IMG/VR virus record: IMGVR_UViG_3300021960_000266
Coordinates: 1-34,505 of that record
Strand: one strand, 5' to 3'
Length of the DNA: 34,505 nucleotides
Source: a virus
In this document: in pieces, positions 1 to 6,374 of the stretch
Position numbering within the stretch: the stretch's first letter is position 1
Layout of the letters: each line of letters starts with the position of its first letter
Program-made: the position numbers and the translations under genes
The notes under the pieces: model-generated
What the model saw: the letters and a program-made list of their open reading frames with translations, nothing else
Told to the model about the DNA's origin: nothing
Database searches by the model: none

Positions 1-227
1 ATTAGTCGACTGAAGGCTGTTAGGCCCCATACTGCTATGCTGTCTTTATGAATTGGCTGTTTTAAAAAACTAAGATACTGTAACCAGTTACTATCGCCTT
101 GTCCACCAAGATTTGTATATTTACAATCTAGTTTTTCTGCTAGTCTGCCTACCCATCCGCCTAAACGAAGTTCATCGTCAGTGCCTTCAGTCCAACTACA
201 TCCTAATGCATAAAGATGTGTTACCAC
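1..227 (-). CDS. SGNH/GDSL-like protein, N-terminal part (runs off the window)
   Basis: The first 75 codons are visible; the gene continues past position 1. The protein starts VVTHLYALGCSWTEG and continues with WVGRLAEKL and NLGGQGDSNWL. The Gly-x-Ser block near residue 10 followed by a Gly/Asn block about 30 residues later resembles blocks I and II of SGNH-fold hydrolases. A GTG start is chosen because an in-frame stop lies just upstream (240-242), and an AGGA sits a few bases before the GTG. The start overlaps the end of the bS21 gene by 7 bases, so translation is probably coupled. A second protein of similar style lies at 24419-25126. Function is a fold-level guess; a structural or glycan-modifying role is possible. 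Confidence 0.6.
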   Translation of the reverse strand, partial: MVTHLYALGCSWTEGTDDELRLGGWVGRLAEKLDCKYTNLGGQGDSNWLQYLSFLKQPIHKDSIAVWGLTAFSRL

Positions 228-460
228 TGATCCTGAGCTTTAGCACGTAGTCTTTTGTAACGTCGAATAGCGGCTTCTTTTTCCTTGCGGCGCTTTGTAC
301 CTCTTGATTCATAGTACTCGCGTTTGCGTAATTCCTGAAGTAGTCCATCATCGGCTACTTTCTTTTTAAATTTACGTAATGCTTTTGTAAAGTCGCCATT
401 GTGTACTACAACATGCAATCCTCTAAGTTCGTCGTCACGTTTGTTTTTGTTAAATTTCAT
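221..460 (-). CDS. rpsU: Phage-encoded 30S ribosomal protein bS21
   Basis: The 79-residue protein matches bS21 over its core: ALRKFKKKVADDGLL (about residues 27-41), then ELRKREYYESRGTKRRKEKEAAIRR, the basic helix that contacts 16S rRNA near the anti-Shine-Dalgarno. bS21 is a loosely bound small-subunit protein involved in initiation, so a viral copy could replace the host protein and bias initiation toward phage mRNA. Length is slightly above the usual 65-75 residues because of an N-terminal KFNKNKRDDELRG extension. A good SD (GAGGA, 4 bases from ATG) is present. The start overlaps the upstream gene by 11 bases. Phage bS21 genes are known from metagenomes and, to my recollection, from SAR11 myophages. 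Confidence 0.93.
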   Translation of the reverse strand: MKFNKNKRDDELRGLHVVVHNGDFTKALRKFKKKVADDGLLQELRKREYYESRGTKRRKEKEAAIRRYKRLRAKAQDQW

Positions 461-842
461 CTAATCCTCGTTTGATGTAGTGTTCTAAAAATTGCAAGTC
501 ATATATACGATTTGCACTAAGTTTATTATACGGGGTAATCCCGTCATTTGTCAAGTAAAAAGTGTTAGGTTGAGAAATAATCCAGCCTGCTATATTTCGT
601 GTTATAGGTGTACAAAAATCAAGATCAATAATTACCATGTTAACTTTTTTAACATGATCAATCATCCAGTCTATTTCTAAATCATCTAAATGATCGTATA
701 GATAGATATTTACTGGAGCAGTAGTAGTTGACAATAAATCACTTACTGCATCTTTTATTTCTTTTTGTGGATGCACTAACATAATGCTGTAAACATCATT
801 GTTAAGTGTGTCTGGCGGAGTTATTAAAGTAATATCACTCAT
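450..842 (-). CDS. Conserved hypothetical protein, 130 aa
   Basis: I do not recognise a function. The start at 842 (MSDITLITPPDTL) is preferred over farther upstream Met codons because it forms an 8-base ATGAGTGA overlap with the stop of the preceding 622-aa gene, a junction used repeatedly in this genome. The sequence alternates hydrophobic strands (YSIMLVHP, NIYLYDH, MVIIDLDFC, TFYLTND), suggesting a small alpha/beta domain of receiver or Rossmann type. No catalytic motif is evident. It lies between the coiled-coil membrane protein and bS21 and is probably translated with both. Confidence 0.75.
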   Translation of the reverse strand: MSDITLITPPDTLNNDVYSIMLVHPQKEIKDAVSDLLSTTTAPVNIYLYDHLDDLEIDWMIDHVKKVNMVIIDLDFCTPITRNIAGWIISQPNTFYLTNDGITPYNKLSANRIYDLQFLEHYIKRGLDEI

Positions 843-2703
843 TGCGTTTTTGTAATTTGCTCCAAAGGCTTGACTCATCTTGTTCATTGTTTTGAACATA
901 AGGCTCCTGATGCCATGGCAAATCTTCATCCTTACCTTTTATATATCTGTCTTTATAGTACTTGATATTCTGTTCTGGATGGTCTGTTTTCCATGCTTTT
1001 TTAGCTGCCTTATAGTCTTCGTCGCCCTCGAGTGTTTCTACAAAATTACTACGTTTTAATTGTTCTTTCTCATCCAGTCTGTCACTGCTTCCTCTTTGTT
1101 GTCCGGCTCCAGTTGTGTTACGCAACTCGGTAGTGGAGTCGTCTTCTTCGGTGCCTCTGGTTTCTCTGGTACTGGCGGTAGTGCTATTTCTATCTGCGGT
1201 CGGTGCATATTCATCATGTTTTTTATCATGGATTTTGTTGTCATTATTATTCTCCTTGCCAGTTTTTGTACTACGGCGCATTTCAAATGTCGCTTGGCTG
1301 GCTATCAGTAATAGAACTGCTAGTGGATCAAATACAAATATTATTGTAATAATTACCCATCTTACAGCTTCTTCTAAAATATCTTGGTCGGTGTCTCCGT
1401 AAATAAATTCAGCAAGATATTTTATAGGTCCTACTTCTGCTTCTAACTTCCTATACTCAGCTTGTAGAGTATACTTGGTTTGTGTCATACTGTCAATGTC
1501 ATTATTGGCTGTTATGATTTTCTGTGTCTGTTCTGTGATTATGGCTTCAACTGTGGCATCCTTGCCTACAGTTAAACTATCTCTTAGTCGTTGTATTAGA
1601 GTTTGACTTGCAACTACTTGTGCATCGGCACTTGCTCTAATACGTGCAATTTCATCTCGGGCTGTTGTAATAATAGGCGATTCGGTATTGCGTACTTCGT
1701 CAATCTTTCCTAGTACTACAAGTTCACGTTCTTTGAGTGCAGGTATCTGTATTTCACGTATGTCTTTAACTACACTTGCTAATCTAGTACGCTCGTTGTT
1801 GACTGTAGTTGTTGCATCTTTACGTATAGTCGCAACCTGTGCATTTAGATCAGTTACAACAATTTTTTGTTGTTCAATCCAAGCATTAGCAGCACGCCTT
1901 GTATTAGGTCCAGCAGCGCCATCAGGATTAGCACCTATTGTACTTTGTGCTTGTTTAATTTGCTCACGCTCATTGCTTGCAATCTGTCCTTCAACTTTTG
2001 TAATCGTTGCATTAATCGTTGAAATTTGTGCAACGATTGTGTCTGCACTACTTGCGTCTACAACAAGACTAGATATTTGTGTTTCGTATTCCTTTGCACT
2101 TGTTTCTAAACGTATAATCTCATCTGTAATATTTGTAAGCTGATCTTCATATGGTGAAGTACGACTTGCATCATCTATTCTAGCATTTTCAATAATACCG
2201 TTCTGTTCGACAATAGCAGGTTCAATGCGTGTGTACGCTGTGTCAATACGCTCTTGCTCTTTGTCAATTTGTTCTTGTATAGCAGTGTTGCCAGTGCCTA
2301 CACTTGCTTCTGCTTCTGTAATACGTTGTTCGGCTCTAGTAATAATTTCAAGTTGTCTAGTAAGGTCTTGTTCAATGCGTTCTATTTGTGCAATGCCTTC
2401 GTTGGCTGCACTAGTTTGTTCAATATGTGCTTTACTTAGAAAGCCAAAGATGCCCATGCTTGTAATAAACATTAATACAACCACAGCAATAGCTAGATAG
2501 TATTTTAGCCACCAACGTGCTTTGTGCCAATACTTGTGCAACCACACTGCTGTAACCAACTTGCCTATTTCTAAAGCACCGCCCATAATAACAATGGGTA
2601 GGGCAGCGGCGGCAAAAATTGCCACTAGTCCGCTGACCGAATAATATATTGCAACGGCACTAATACATAGTGCAGTTATTAAAACTAGTAAACCTAAAAT
2701 CAT
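835..2703 (-). CDS. Coiled-coil multi-pass membrane protein, 622 aa
   Basis: N-terminal hydrophobic segments lie at about residues 1-20, 24-45 and 70-90. A long Glu/Gln/Ile-rich coiled coil follows (about 95-420, with EQIERIEQDLTRQ-type heptads), then a fourth hydrophobic segment near 445-470 (ITIIFVFDPLAVLLLIAS) and a charged, Asn/Thr-rich C-tail with YKDRYIKGKDEDLPW. The layout suggests a large soluble coiled coil anchored at both ends in the inner membrane. The function is unknown; host-membrane remodelling, superinfection exclusion or a lysis-related role are all possible. A late-type CTAAATA box ends 7 bases before the ATG and no SD is visible, so the mRNA leader may be only about 2 nt. 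Confidence 0.8.
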   Translation of the reverse strand: MILGLLVLITALCISAVAIYYSVSGLVAIFAAAALPIVIMGGALEIGKLVTAVWLHKYWHKARWWLKYYLAIAVVVLMFITSMGIFGFLSKAHIEQTSAANEGIAQIERIEQDLTRQLEIITRAEQRITEAEASVGTGNTAIQEQIDKEQERIDTAYTRIEPAIVEQNGIIENARIDDASRTSPYEDQLTNITDEIIRLETSAKEYETQISSLVVDASSADTIVAQISTINATITKVEGQIASNEREQIKQAQSTIGANPDGAAGPNTRRAANAWIEQQKIVVTDLNAQVATIRKDATTTVNNERTRLASVVKDIREIQIPALKERELVVLGKIDEVRNTESPIITTARDEIARIRASADAQVVASQTLIQRLRDSLTVGKDATVEAIITEQTQKIITANNDIDSMTQTKYTLQAEYRKLEAEVGPIKYLAEFIYGDTDQDILEEAVRWVIITIIFVFDPLAVLLLIASQATFEMRRSTKTGKENNNDNKIHDKKHDEYAPTADRNSTTASTRETRGTEEDDSTTELRNTTGAGQQRGSSDRLDEKEQLKRSNFVETLEGDEDYKAAKKAWKTDHPEQNIKYYKDRYIKGKDEDLPWHQEPYVQNNEQDESSLWSKLQKRNE

Positions 2704-2710
2704 CGTGTAG

Positions 2711-2717
2711 TATTTAG
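2711..2717 (-). promoter_or_regulatory. Late-type promoter box CTAAATA
   Basis: CTAAATAC lies immediately after the SleB-like gene's stop and 7 bases before the 622-aa gene's ATG. It matches the recurrent late-promoter motif of this window. Confidence 0.45.
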
Positions 2718-2718
2718 C

Positions 2719-3210
2719 CTATTCCCACCTATAGAATATATGCGCACCTATTCTACCAACTAGTTGTAGTGTCTTAGCCCACCGTGGCTCCACATATGTA
2801 GCGTGATAGTGTGTAGAACCTTCGGTAATGCCACGAAATTTGTTTTCTTCAACCATATTCCATGCAATACCTTGTGCTTCCACCCAGCGATCTTGATCCT
2901 GCGGTCTGTCATGTTTCCCATCACAATACCAACTAAACTGACATTTGTTACGCTTCATAGAGCCATCAGCATTTTGCAAACCTTGCTTGACTACTTTGCA
3001 AATTGTGTTAGGATAACGTGTGTCTTGTACACGATTCATAACAACGTCTGCTACTGCTGCTTGGTCTGCTAGATTGCTTCCTCTTGCTTCGTAGTAAATG
3101 TTAAGTGCCATACATTGCACTTGAGGAAATAGTTTTTCTAATTCGAAGTTCTGTGCTGGCGCCGGGCTGGCCACAAAGAATAGCATTGCTGCTGCGATAT
3201 ACTGTTTCAT
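2719..3210 (-). CDS. Secreted cell-wall hydrolase, SleB/CwlJ family (endolysin candidate)
   Basis: A Sec signal peptide (residues 1-19, MKQYIAAAMLFFVASPAPA) precedes a Hydrolase_2/SleB-type domain. Family hallmarks are visible: ALNIYYEARGS (Glu41 is the predicted catalytic acid), AAVADVVMNRV, and later CQFSWYCDGK, STHYHATYVEPRWA and GAHIFYR. This family cleaves peptidoglycan glycan strands (lytic transglycosylase or amidase activity is reported for different members). A signal peptide fits an exported endolysin or a virion-associated murein hydrolase. The SD GAGG lies 6 bases before ATG. Its stop is 15 bases from the next start. Confidence 0.88.
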   Translation of the reverse strand: MKQYIAAAMLFFVASPAPAQNFELEKLFPQVQCMALNIYYEARGSNLADQAAVADVVMNRVQDTRYPNTICKVVKQGLQNADGSMKRNKCQFSWYCDGKHDRPQDQDRWVEAQGIAWNMVEENKFRGITEGSTHYHATYVEPRWAKTLQLVGRIGAHIFYRWE

Positions 3211-3235
3211 GTTTTACCTCAATGATTGTTTTTGT

Positions 3236-3589
3236 TTATCGACGCATACTTGAGATGTCTTTTGCATCTTCTTTTCTGTCTGCGAATACTGGTACCATAT
3301 TACTTTTGTGCATAGTTGCAATACCTAGCAACTGACGCTCGCCTGAATACACCATGGACTCTTTTGCTGGGCCGTGTCCTGCAATCTTGTTGCCTAGTGG
3401 TACTGTATCTCTTGTTTTGTAATTTGGTATTTCGTTGGTGTGTTGTGCTTTGCTCTTTCCTACACCCATCTTTACAAGCCACTGCTCGTGTTCAGCTTGT
3501 GCTTTTTGTAGCTTCTTACTCTTGCTTTGTTTCTGTTTACGATTGTAACGAGTGGTGGTCATATAAGGACCAACTAGTTGCATAGTCAT
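3236..3589 (-). CDS. Small basic conserved hypothetical protein, 117 aa
   Basis: The protein begins MTMQLVGPYMTTTRYNRKQKQ and is rich in Lys/Gln/Arg over residues 14-45, then carries conserved-looking blocks (NYKTRDTVPLGNKIAG, YSGERQLLGIATMHKSNMVPV). I recall similar short proteins in other marine phages but no assigned role. Its SD (AGGAG, 7 bases before ATG) sits in the 3' arm of a 12-bp hairpin that also looks like a terminator for the upstream nuclease gene, with a sigma70-like promoter starting RNA inside the loop. Expression is therefore likely to depend on that promoter rather than on read-through. Confidence 0.78.
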   Translation of the reverse strand: MTMQLVGPYMTTTRYNRKQKQSKSKKLQKAQAEHEQWLVKMGVGKSKAQHTNEIPNYKTRDTVPLGNKIAGHGPAKESMVYSGERQLLGIATMHKSNMVPVFADRKEDAKDISSMRR

Positions 3590-3593
3590 AAAA

Positions 3594-3638
3594 AAACTCC
3601 TGCTAATGTTTCTACTCTAAGTAATATAGCAGGAGTTT
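3594..3638 (-). terminator. Hairpin plus U-run between nuclease gene and 117-aa gene; also masks the SD
   Basis: A perfect 12-bp stem (3594-3605 with 3627-3638) has a 21-nt loop and is followed on the minus strand by seven T residues reaching the ATG at 3589. It qualifies as an intrinsic terminator for RNA coming from the nuclease gene. The downstream arm contains the AGGAG SD of the next gene. Confidence 0.7.
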
Positions 3639-3651
3639 ATTTGTTTGTCAA
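3623..3651 (-). promoter_or_regulatory. Sigma70-like promoter embedded in the hairpin
   Basis: TTGACA (3646-3651), 17-bp spacer, TATATT (3623-3628). The predicted start near 3616 lies in the hairpin loop, so RNA from this promoter lacks the 5' arm and cannot form the hairpin. Confidence 0.75.
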
Positions 3652-3654
3652 CCT

Positions 3655-4134
3655 TTATTTTGCCATTTTAGCAACTGCGGCATCATAGTCTTCGCGACTT
3701 ACTACACCCTCAGTTAGTAGACGCTCACGGTTTGCCATATGTGCGGCTTGTGTATCGTCTTTTGAACCACCGAAGTAAGGAACGCAATGTCCTTCCATTT
3801 CCATAATCTCTGTTACTCGTTTCATTTCGCCGTTGTAGTCTACTTTGAAGTCTCCTAAGATACGTCCAAACTTGCCCTTCATATCTTCGCCATGCTTGTC
3901 TTCAGTAGTAATAAGTTTGCCGCCGTGCTTCATAAGTTCTTTTAGTCTTGCTTTAGCTGCTTCGCCAAACAAGTCTTCTACTCTATCACTTGTGCGTGAC
4001 TCAGGCGTGTCAATACCCATGATGCGTACACGCTCGTCTTTTAAACAAACACCAAATCCTAGATCGATATCTACGTCGACTGTGTCCCCGTCGACTACTT
4101 TAATGACGGTTACGTCATATTCATTCTGTTGCAT
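3655..4134 (-). CDS. Thermonuclease-like (SNase-fold) nuclease
   Basis: The protein of 159 aa has the staphylococcal-nuclease signature VVDGDTVDVDIDLG (residues 13-26) and RVRIMGIDTPES (35-46), followed by KFGRILGDF (88-96). By comparison with S. nuclease these supply the Ca2+ ligands (Asp/Asp-Thr), the general base Glu45 and two Arg residues (35/37 and 91). No signal peptide is seen, so it acts in the cytoplasm or virion, perhaps in host DNA degradation. SNase-fold nucleases are common in marine T4-like phages. A late-type box overlapping an inverted repeat lies upstream. The gene ends just before the promoter/hairpin of the 117-aa gene. Confidence 0.9.
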   Translation of the reverse strand: MQQNEYDVTVIKVVDGDTVDVDIDLGFGVCLKDERVRIMGIDTPESRTSDRVEDLFGEAAKARLKELMKHGGKLITTEDKHGEDMKGKFGRILGDFKVDYNGEMKRVTEIMEMEGHCVPYFGGSKDDTQAAHMANRERLLTEGVVSREDYDAAVAKMAK

Positions 4135-4147
4135 TGTTGTGCCCTCT

Positions 4148-4173
4148 CTAAATAATGTGCCCGTATTATTTAG
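4148..4173 (-). promoter_or_regulatory. Late-type promoter box inside a 9-bp inverted repeat
   Basis: CTAAATAAT (4165-4173 read on minus) is mirrored by ATTATTTAG (4148-4156) with an 8-bp gap. The first arm contains the CTAAATA box (4167-4173). The second arm falls within the first ~15 nt of the predicted mRNA, upstream of the nuclease ATG. Confidence 0.5.
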
Positions 4174-4177
4174 CCAT

Positions 4178-4204
4178 AAAAAAAGACGCTCCGAAGAGCG
4201 CCTT
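4178..4204 (-). terminator. Intrinsic terminator of the porin-like gene
   Basis: On the minus strand an 8-bp stem (one G-T pair) closed by a C(TTCG)G tetraloop is followed by seven T residues. It lies 20 bases after the porin stop. Confidence 0.9.
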
Positions 4205-4224
4205 TAAGTTGTTGTGTGTTTAAC

Positions 4225-5016
4225 TTAGAAGTTGAACGATACACTTGCTGTTGGAGCAAAGTCTTCTGTGTCTACATTATAGTTTGCACCTGCTGTAAAT
4301 GTTGCGCCATTTACATCTACTTCGTACTCACCACCGATGTTTTGTAGTGCATCTGTGTCGTCACCGTTTAGGTATGCTGTTAAGCCGCCACTGGTTACTA
4401 CACTTTCAAAACCAAATACTTCTGCATCCATGTCGTATGTTGCTGCACCACCTAGCGATGCTACGCCAAGATCAACGCCTGCAACGCCTGCACCTAGTAC
4501 AGTGTTTTCACTGTCCATGTTATAGTCTGCCGCTGCTGTTAAAGAAATAACGTCACCAAATGTAAAAGCACCTTGTACATTACTTACGTCTGTGATGTCT
4601 GTTGTCCAGTCTGTAAGACCAACTGCTACACTTACTGCACCTGTTGTTACTTGTAGTGACTCAGTCATTGCTGGTGCTGCTAGTGTTTGCTCACCTTCAG
4701 CGCCTGGCATTACACCATTGTCATCACCAAATGCCATTGCTAGGCCATTTAATGATGTACCAACTGTCCAGTTGTCTAATGTTACAGCGTTGCCGTCTGT
4801 TGCACTAAAGTCTAAATCTACAGTTGCCATTCCACTTACGTCTACACCTAGGTCAAGACCCATTGTTCCGCCAATTTTGTCGTTTGCTGTTTCAGCAAAG
4901 TCGAGTGATACTTCACCTGAGATAACAGGACCAGCTGCCGGTGCTGCTGTGTCTTCTGCTTGTGCTACACCAGCAAATGCCAATGCTGCGATTGTTGTAA
5001 TAAATACGTTACGCAT
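4225..5016 (-). CDS. Porin-like outer-membrane beta-barrel protein
   Basis: A signal peptide (residues 1-20, ending GVAQA) precedes a mature protein of about 243 residues made of alternating short beta strands with Gly/Asp/Asn turns (GEVSLDF, GTMGLDLGVDV, GALSVAV-type, YEVDVNGATFTAGANYNVD). It ends in VSFNF: the terminal Phe with alternating hydrophobics is the BAM recognition signal of outer-membrane proteins. This argues for insertion in the host outer membrane, not for a virion part. Family-level similarity is to small alphaproteobacterial porins. It has its own late-type promoter, a 5'-terminal hairpin and a strong terminator, so high expression is expected. Roles could be nutrient entry or receptor masking. 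Confidence 0.78.
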   Translation of the reverse strand: MRNVFITTIAALAFAGVAQAEDTAAPAAGPVISGEVSLDFAETANDKIGGTMGLDLGVDVSGMATVDLDFSATDGNAVTLDNWTVGTSLNGLAMAFGDDNGVMPGAEGEQTLAAPAMTESLQVTTGAVSVAVGLTDWTTDITDVSNVQGAFTFGDVISLTAAADYNMDSENTVLGAGVAGVDLGVASLGGAATYDMDAEVFGFESVVTSGGLTAYLNGDDTDALQNIGGEYEVDVNGATFTAGANYNVDTEDFAPTASVSFNF

Positions 5017-5054
5017 AATAATTTCCTTCTTGTTTTGTTATGTGTTCATAAAGT

Positions 5055-5081
5055 AAAGGGCAAGTTCAACGCTTGCCCTTT
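5055..5081 (-). promoter_or_regulatory. 5'-terminal stem-loop of the porin mRNA
   Basis: A perfect 10-bp stem (5055-5064 with 5072-5081) with a 7-nt loop begins about 4 nt after the predicted start site at about 5084. There is no T-run, so an mRNA-stabilising element is more likely than a terminator. Confidence 0.6.
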
Positions 5082-5089
5082 CACTGTTT

Positions 5090-5097
5090 TATTTATA
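5090..5097 (-). promoter_or_regulatory. T4-late-type promoter TATAAATA for the porin gene
   Basis: This is an exact TATAAATA match. The leader to the ATG at 5016 is about 70 nt and includes the stem-loop and an AAGGAAA SD. Confidence 0.7.
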
Positions 5098-5164
5098 ACA
5101 TACTTTAGTAAAAGTGCAACCTTTTAGGTGAATCTTTACTAAGAGTGTGTTCTCTTTGCAACAG

Positions 5165-5386
5165 TTATCCGCCGCCTTGGAAACTGCCATCGCTGGCTCT
5201 GTACCAATTCTTTTGGTTGTGTATTCTACCTAGCAGTTCTTGTATCTCACGCATTTCTTCATGCAGTTGTACAGATACATCACCTTGTGCAATAGCCAAG
5301 CCTCTGCGTCCTGCTTTTGCTCTCAGTGCTGATTCAATAACTTCAATGTCACGAATTGATAGTTCAAACTGTTTGTTTGGTTTCAT
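5165..5386 (-). CDS. Hypothetical protein, 73 aa
   Basis: No function is recognised. The start MKPNKQFELS at 5386 is supported by a 4-base ATGA overlap with the stop of the 52-aa membrane protein gene and an upstream AGG. It is predicted mostly helical (IRDIEVIESALRAKAG, SVQLHEEMREIQELLGRIHNQKNW), ending in a Gly-rich tail. The central part with Asp/Glu-Leu spacing could form a short coiled coil. It is the last gene of a three-gene set from the promoter at 5927-5955. Confidence 0.7.
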   Translation of the reverse strand: MKPNKQFELSIRDIEVIESALRAKAGRRGLAIAQGDVSVQLHEEMREIQELLGRIHNQKNWYRASDGSFQGGG

Positions 5387-5541
5387 TCTAAACCTATACA
5401 AGGAATAATGATTGATTGTTTACAACTGTCTGGATAAGCAATAGCTGCGCCTAATATAGGCAAGCCTACCATCATAATAGTAATAATCAAGAATGCCCAG
5501 CCTAAGCCTTTTGTTGTGCAATAGTTTATTTGTTCACTCAT
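5383..5541 (-). CDS. Small single-pass membrane protein, 52 aa
   Basis: MSEQINYCTTKG is followed by a hydrophobic segment (about residues 14-36, WAFLIITIMMVGLPILGAAI) and a short polar tail with two Cys (SCKQSIIIPC). Both ends are locked to neighbours: the start makes an ATGAGTGA overlap with the preceding gene's stop and the stop makes an ATGA overlap with the next start. This is strong evidence that the short frame is real. The function is unknown; with the neighbouring two-pass protein it may form a small membrane complex (for example an exclusion or lysis factor). Confidence 0.75.
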   Translation of the reverse strand: MSEQINYCTTKGLGWAFLIITIMMVGLPILGAAIAYPDSCKQSIIIPCIGLE

Positions 5542-5893
5542 GCTCGCCACCATTTGCACGACCGTTGTACTTGCGACCTGATTTCAAGATGTTGTTGAGT
5601 GACTCTGGATTGTTTTCTGCTTGGCGGAATGTTACAACTGTAATTGTAATACCACTAATAAGCAATAGGTGGAATGCTGCGCTGAGACCGAAAGCCACAT
5701 AACTTCCTACCATTACTGCAAAGATACCACTCCAGATAAAGAATAGACACTGGAAGATCATATGTCCTACCATAGGGTCTAAATTTCGTAGTGGTGACTT
5801 TTCTACTGTCATTACACTGTCCCACATTTCACGTGGAATATTTATAAGTTCTGATATTGTGGTTGCCCAGCCAATGGGTTTTGGATTCTTCAT
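5534..5893 (-). CDS. Two-pass membrane protein, 119 aa
   Basis: An amphipathic N-terminus (residues 1-43, PREMWDSVMTVEKSPLRNLDPMVGH) leads into two hydrophobic helices (about 45-65 and 68-88) and a charged C-tail. I recall similar proteins in marine T4-like phages without an assigned function. SD AGGAG precedes the ATG and a sigma70-like promoter lies 35-60 bases upstream, so it is probably expressed early or in the middle phase. Confidence 0.78.
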   Translation of the reverse strand: MKNPKPIGWATTISELINIPREMWDSVMTVEKSPLRNLDPMVGHMIFQCLFFIWSGIFAVMVGSYVAFGLSAAFHLLLISGITITVVTFRQAENNPESLNNILKSGRKYNGRANGGEHE

Positions 5894-5926
5894 AGTTTTC
5901 TCCTGTGTGTCTTTTAGTGTGTACTA

Positions 5927-5955
5927 TATATAGCATAAAAAAATACAGAAGTCAA
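5927..5955 (-). promoter_or_regulatory. Sigma70-like promoter for the membrane-protein trio
   Basis: TTGACT (5950-5955), 17-bp spacer ending TGC, TATATA (5927-5932). The -10 lies in a CTATATATAG palindrome. Confidence 0.7.
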
Positions 5956-5969
5956 CCATATAAAGTGTG

Positions 5970-6374
5970 TTAAAGTGTAGCAGGCATGGTAAACAGAGCT
6001 CTTACATCATGTGGCTCTTCAACAACAAGCGGCTTACGTGCAAAGATGCACCACTTGTATGCAAACATTGTGTCTTTGGTTGTACAAAATTCTCTAAAAC
6101 TTGTGCCTGTGGTGTACACATCATCTACAACCATCCAAGGATGATCGCCGGGTGTTACATACTTTTCCATAGCATACTGTAGAGGCAAGCCGCCACGTGG
6201 AATACCAACTACCTTGCTAAAAGGCTCCTTCTGGTAGTCCATGATCATACGTGCTAGTCCGTCCCACCATTCAGGGCGTATAGCATCGCACTCAATCTTC
6301 CATGCTAGTTTGTTTCCTGCGTGACTAATAAAGTCTCCGACTTCAAATAAATTTGCACTAGTGTGATACGGCAC
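5970..6374 (-). CDS. Phosphoribosyltransferase-family protein
   Basis: The 134-residue protein has the PRPP-binding signature WMVVDDVYTTGTSFREF (about residues 80-96) and the upstream VVGIPRGGLPL (55-65), which in type I PRTases is the pyrophosphate loop. It would transfer a base or related group to or from PRPP in the cytoplasm; the base specificity cannot be read. At 134 aa it is shorter than orotate or hypoxanthine PRTases. The start is GTG at 6374: a perfect AAGGAGG SD lies 7 bases upstream and the start overlaps the aldolase stop by 17 bases. It is the last gene of the five-gene operon headed by the BMP protein, which suggests nucleobase or nucleoside salvage. Confidence 0.85.
   Translation of the reverse strand: MPYHTSANLFEVGDFISHAGNKLAWKIECDAIRPEWWDGLARMIMDYQKEPFSKVVGIPRGGLPLQYAMEKYVTPGDHPWMVVDDVYTTGTSFREFCTTKDTMFAYKWCIFARKPLVVEEPHDVRALFTMPATL

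Noticed and set aside
5055-5081. Hairpin upstream of porin as terminator of the 73-aa gene
   Set aside because: It has no T-run and lies just downstream of the TATAAATA start site, so it is better explained as the porin mRNA 5' stem-loop. A dual role is not excluded.
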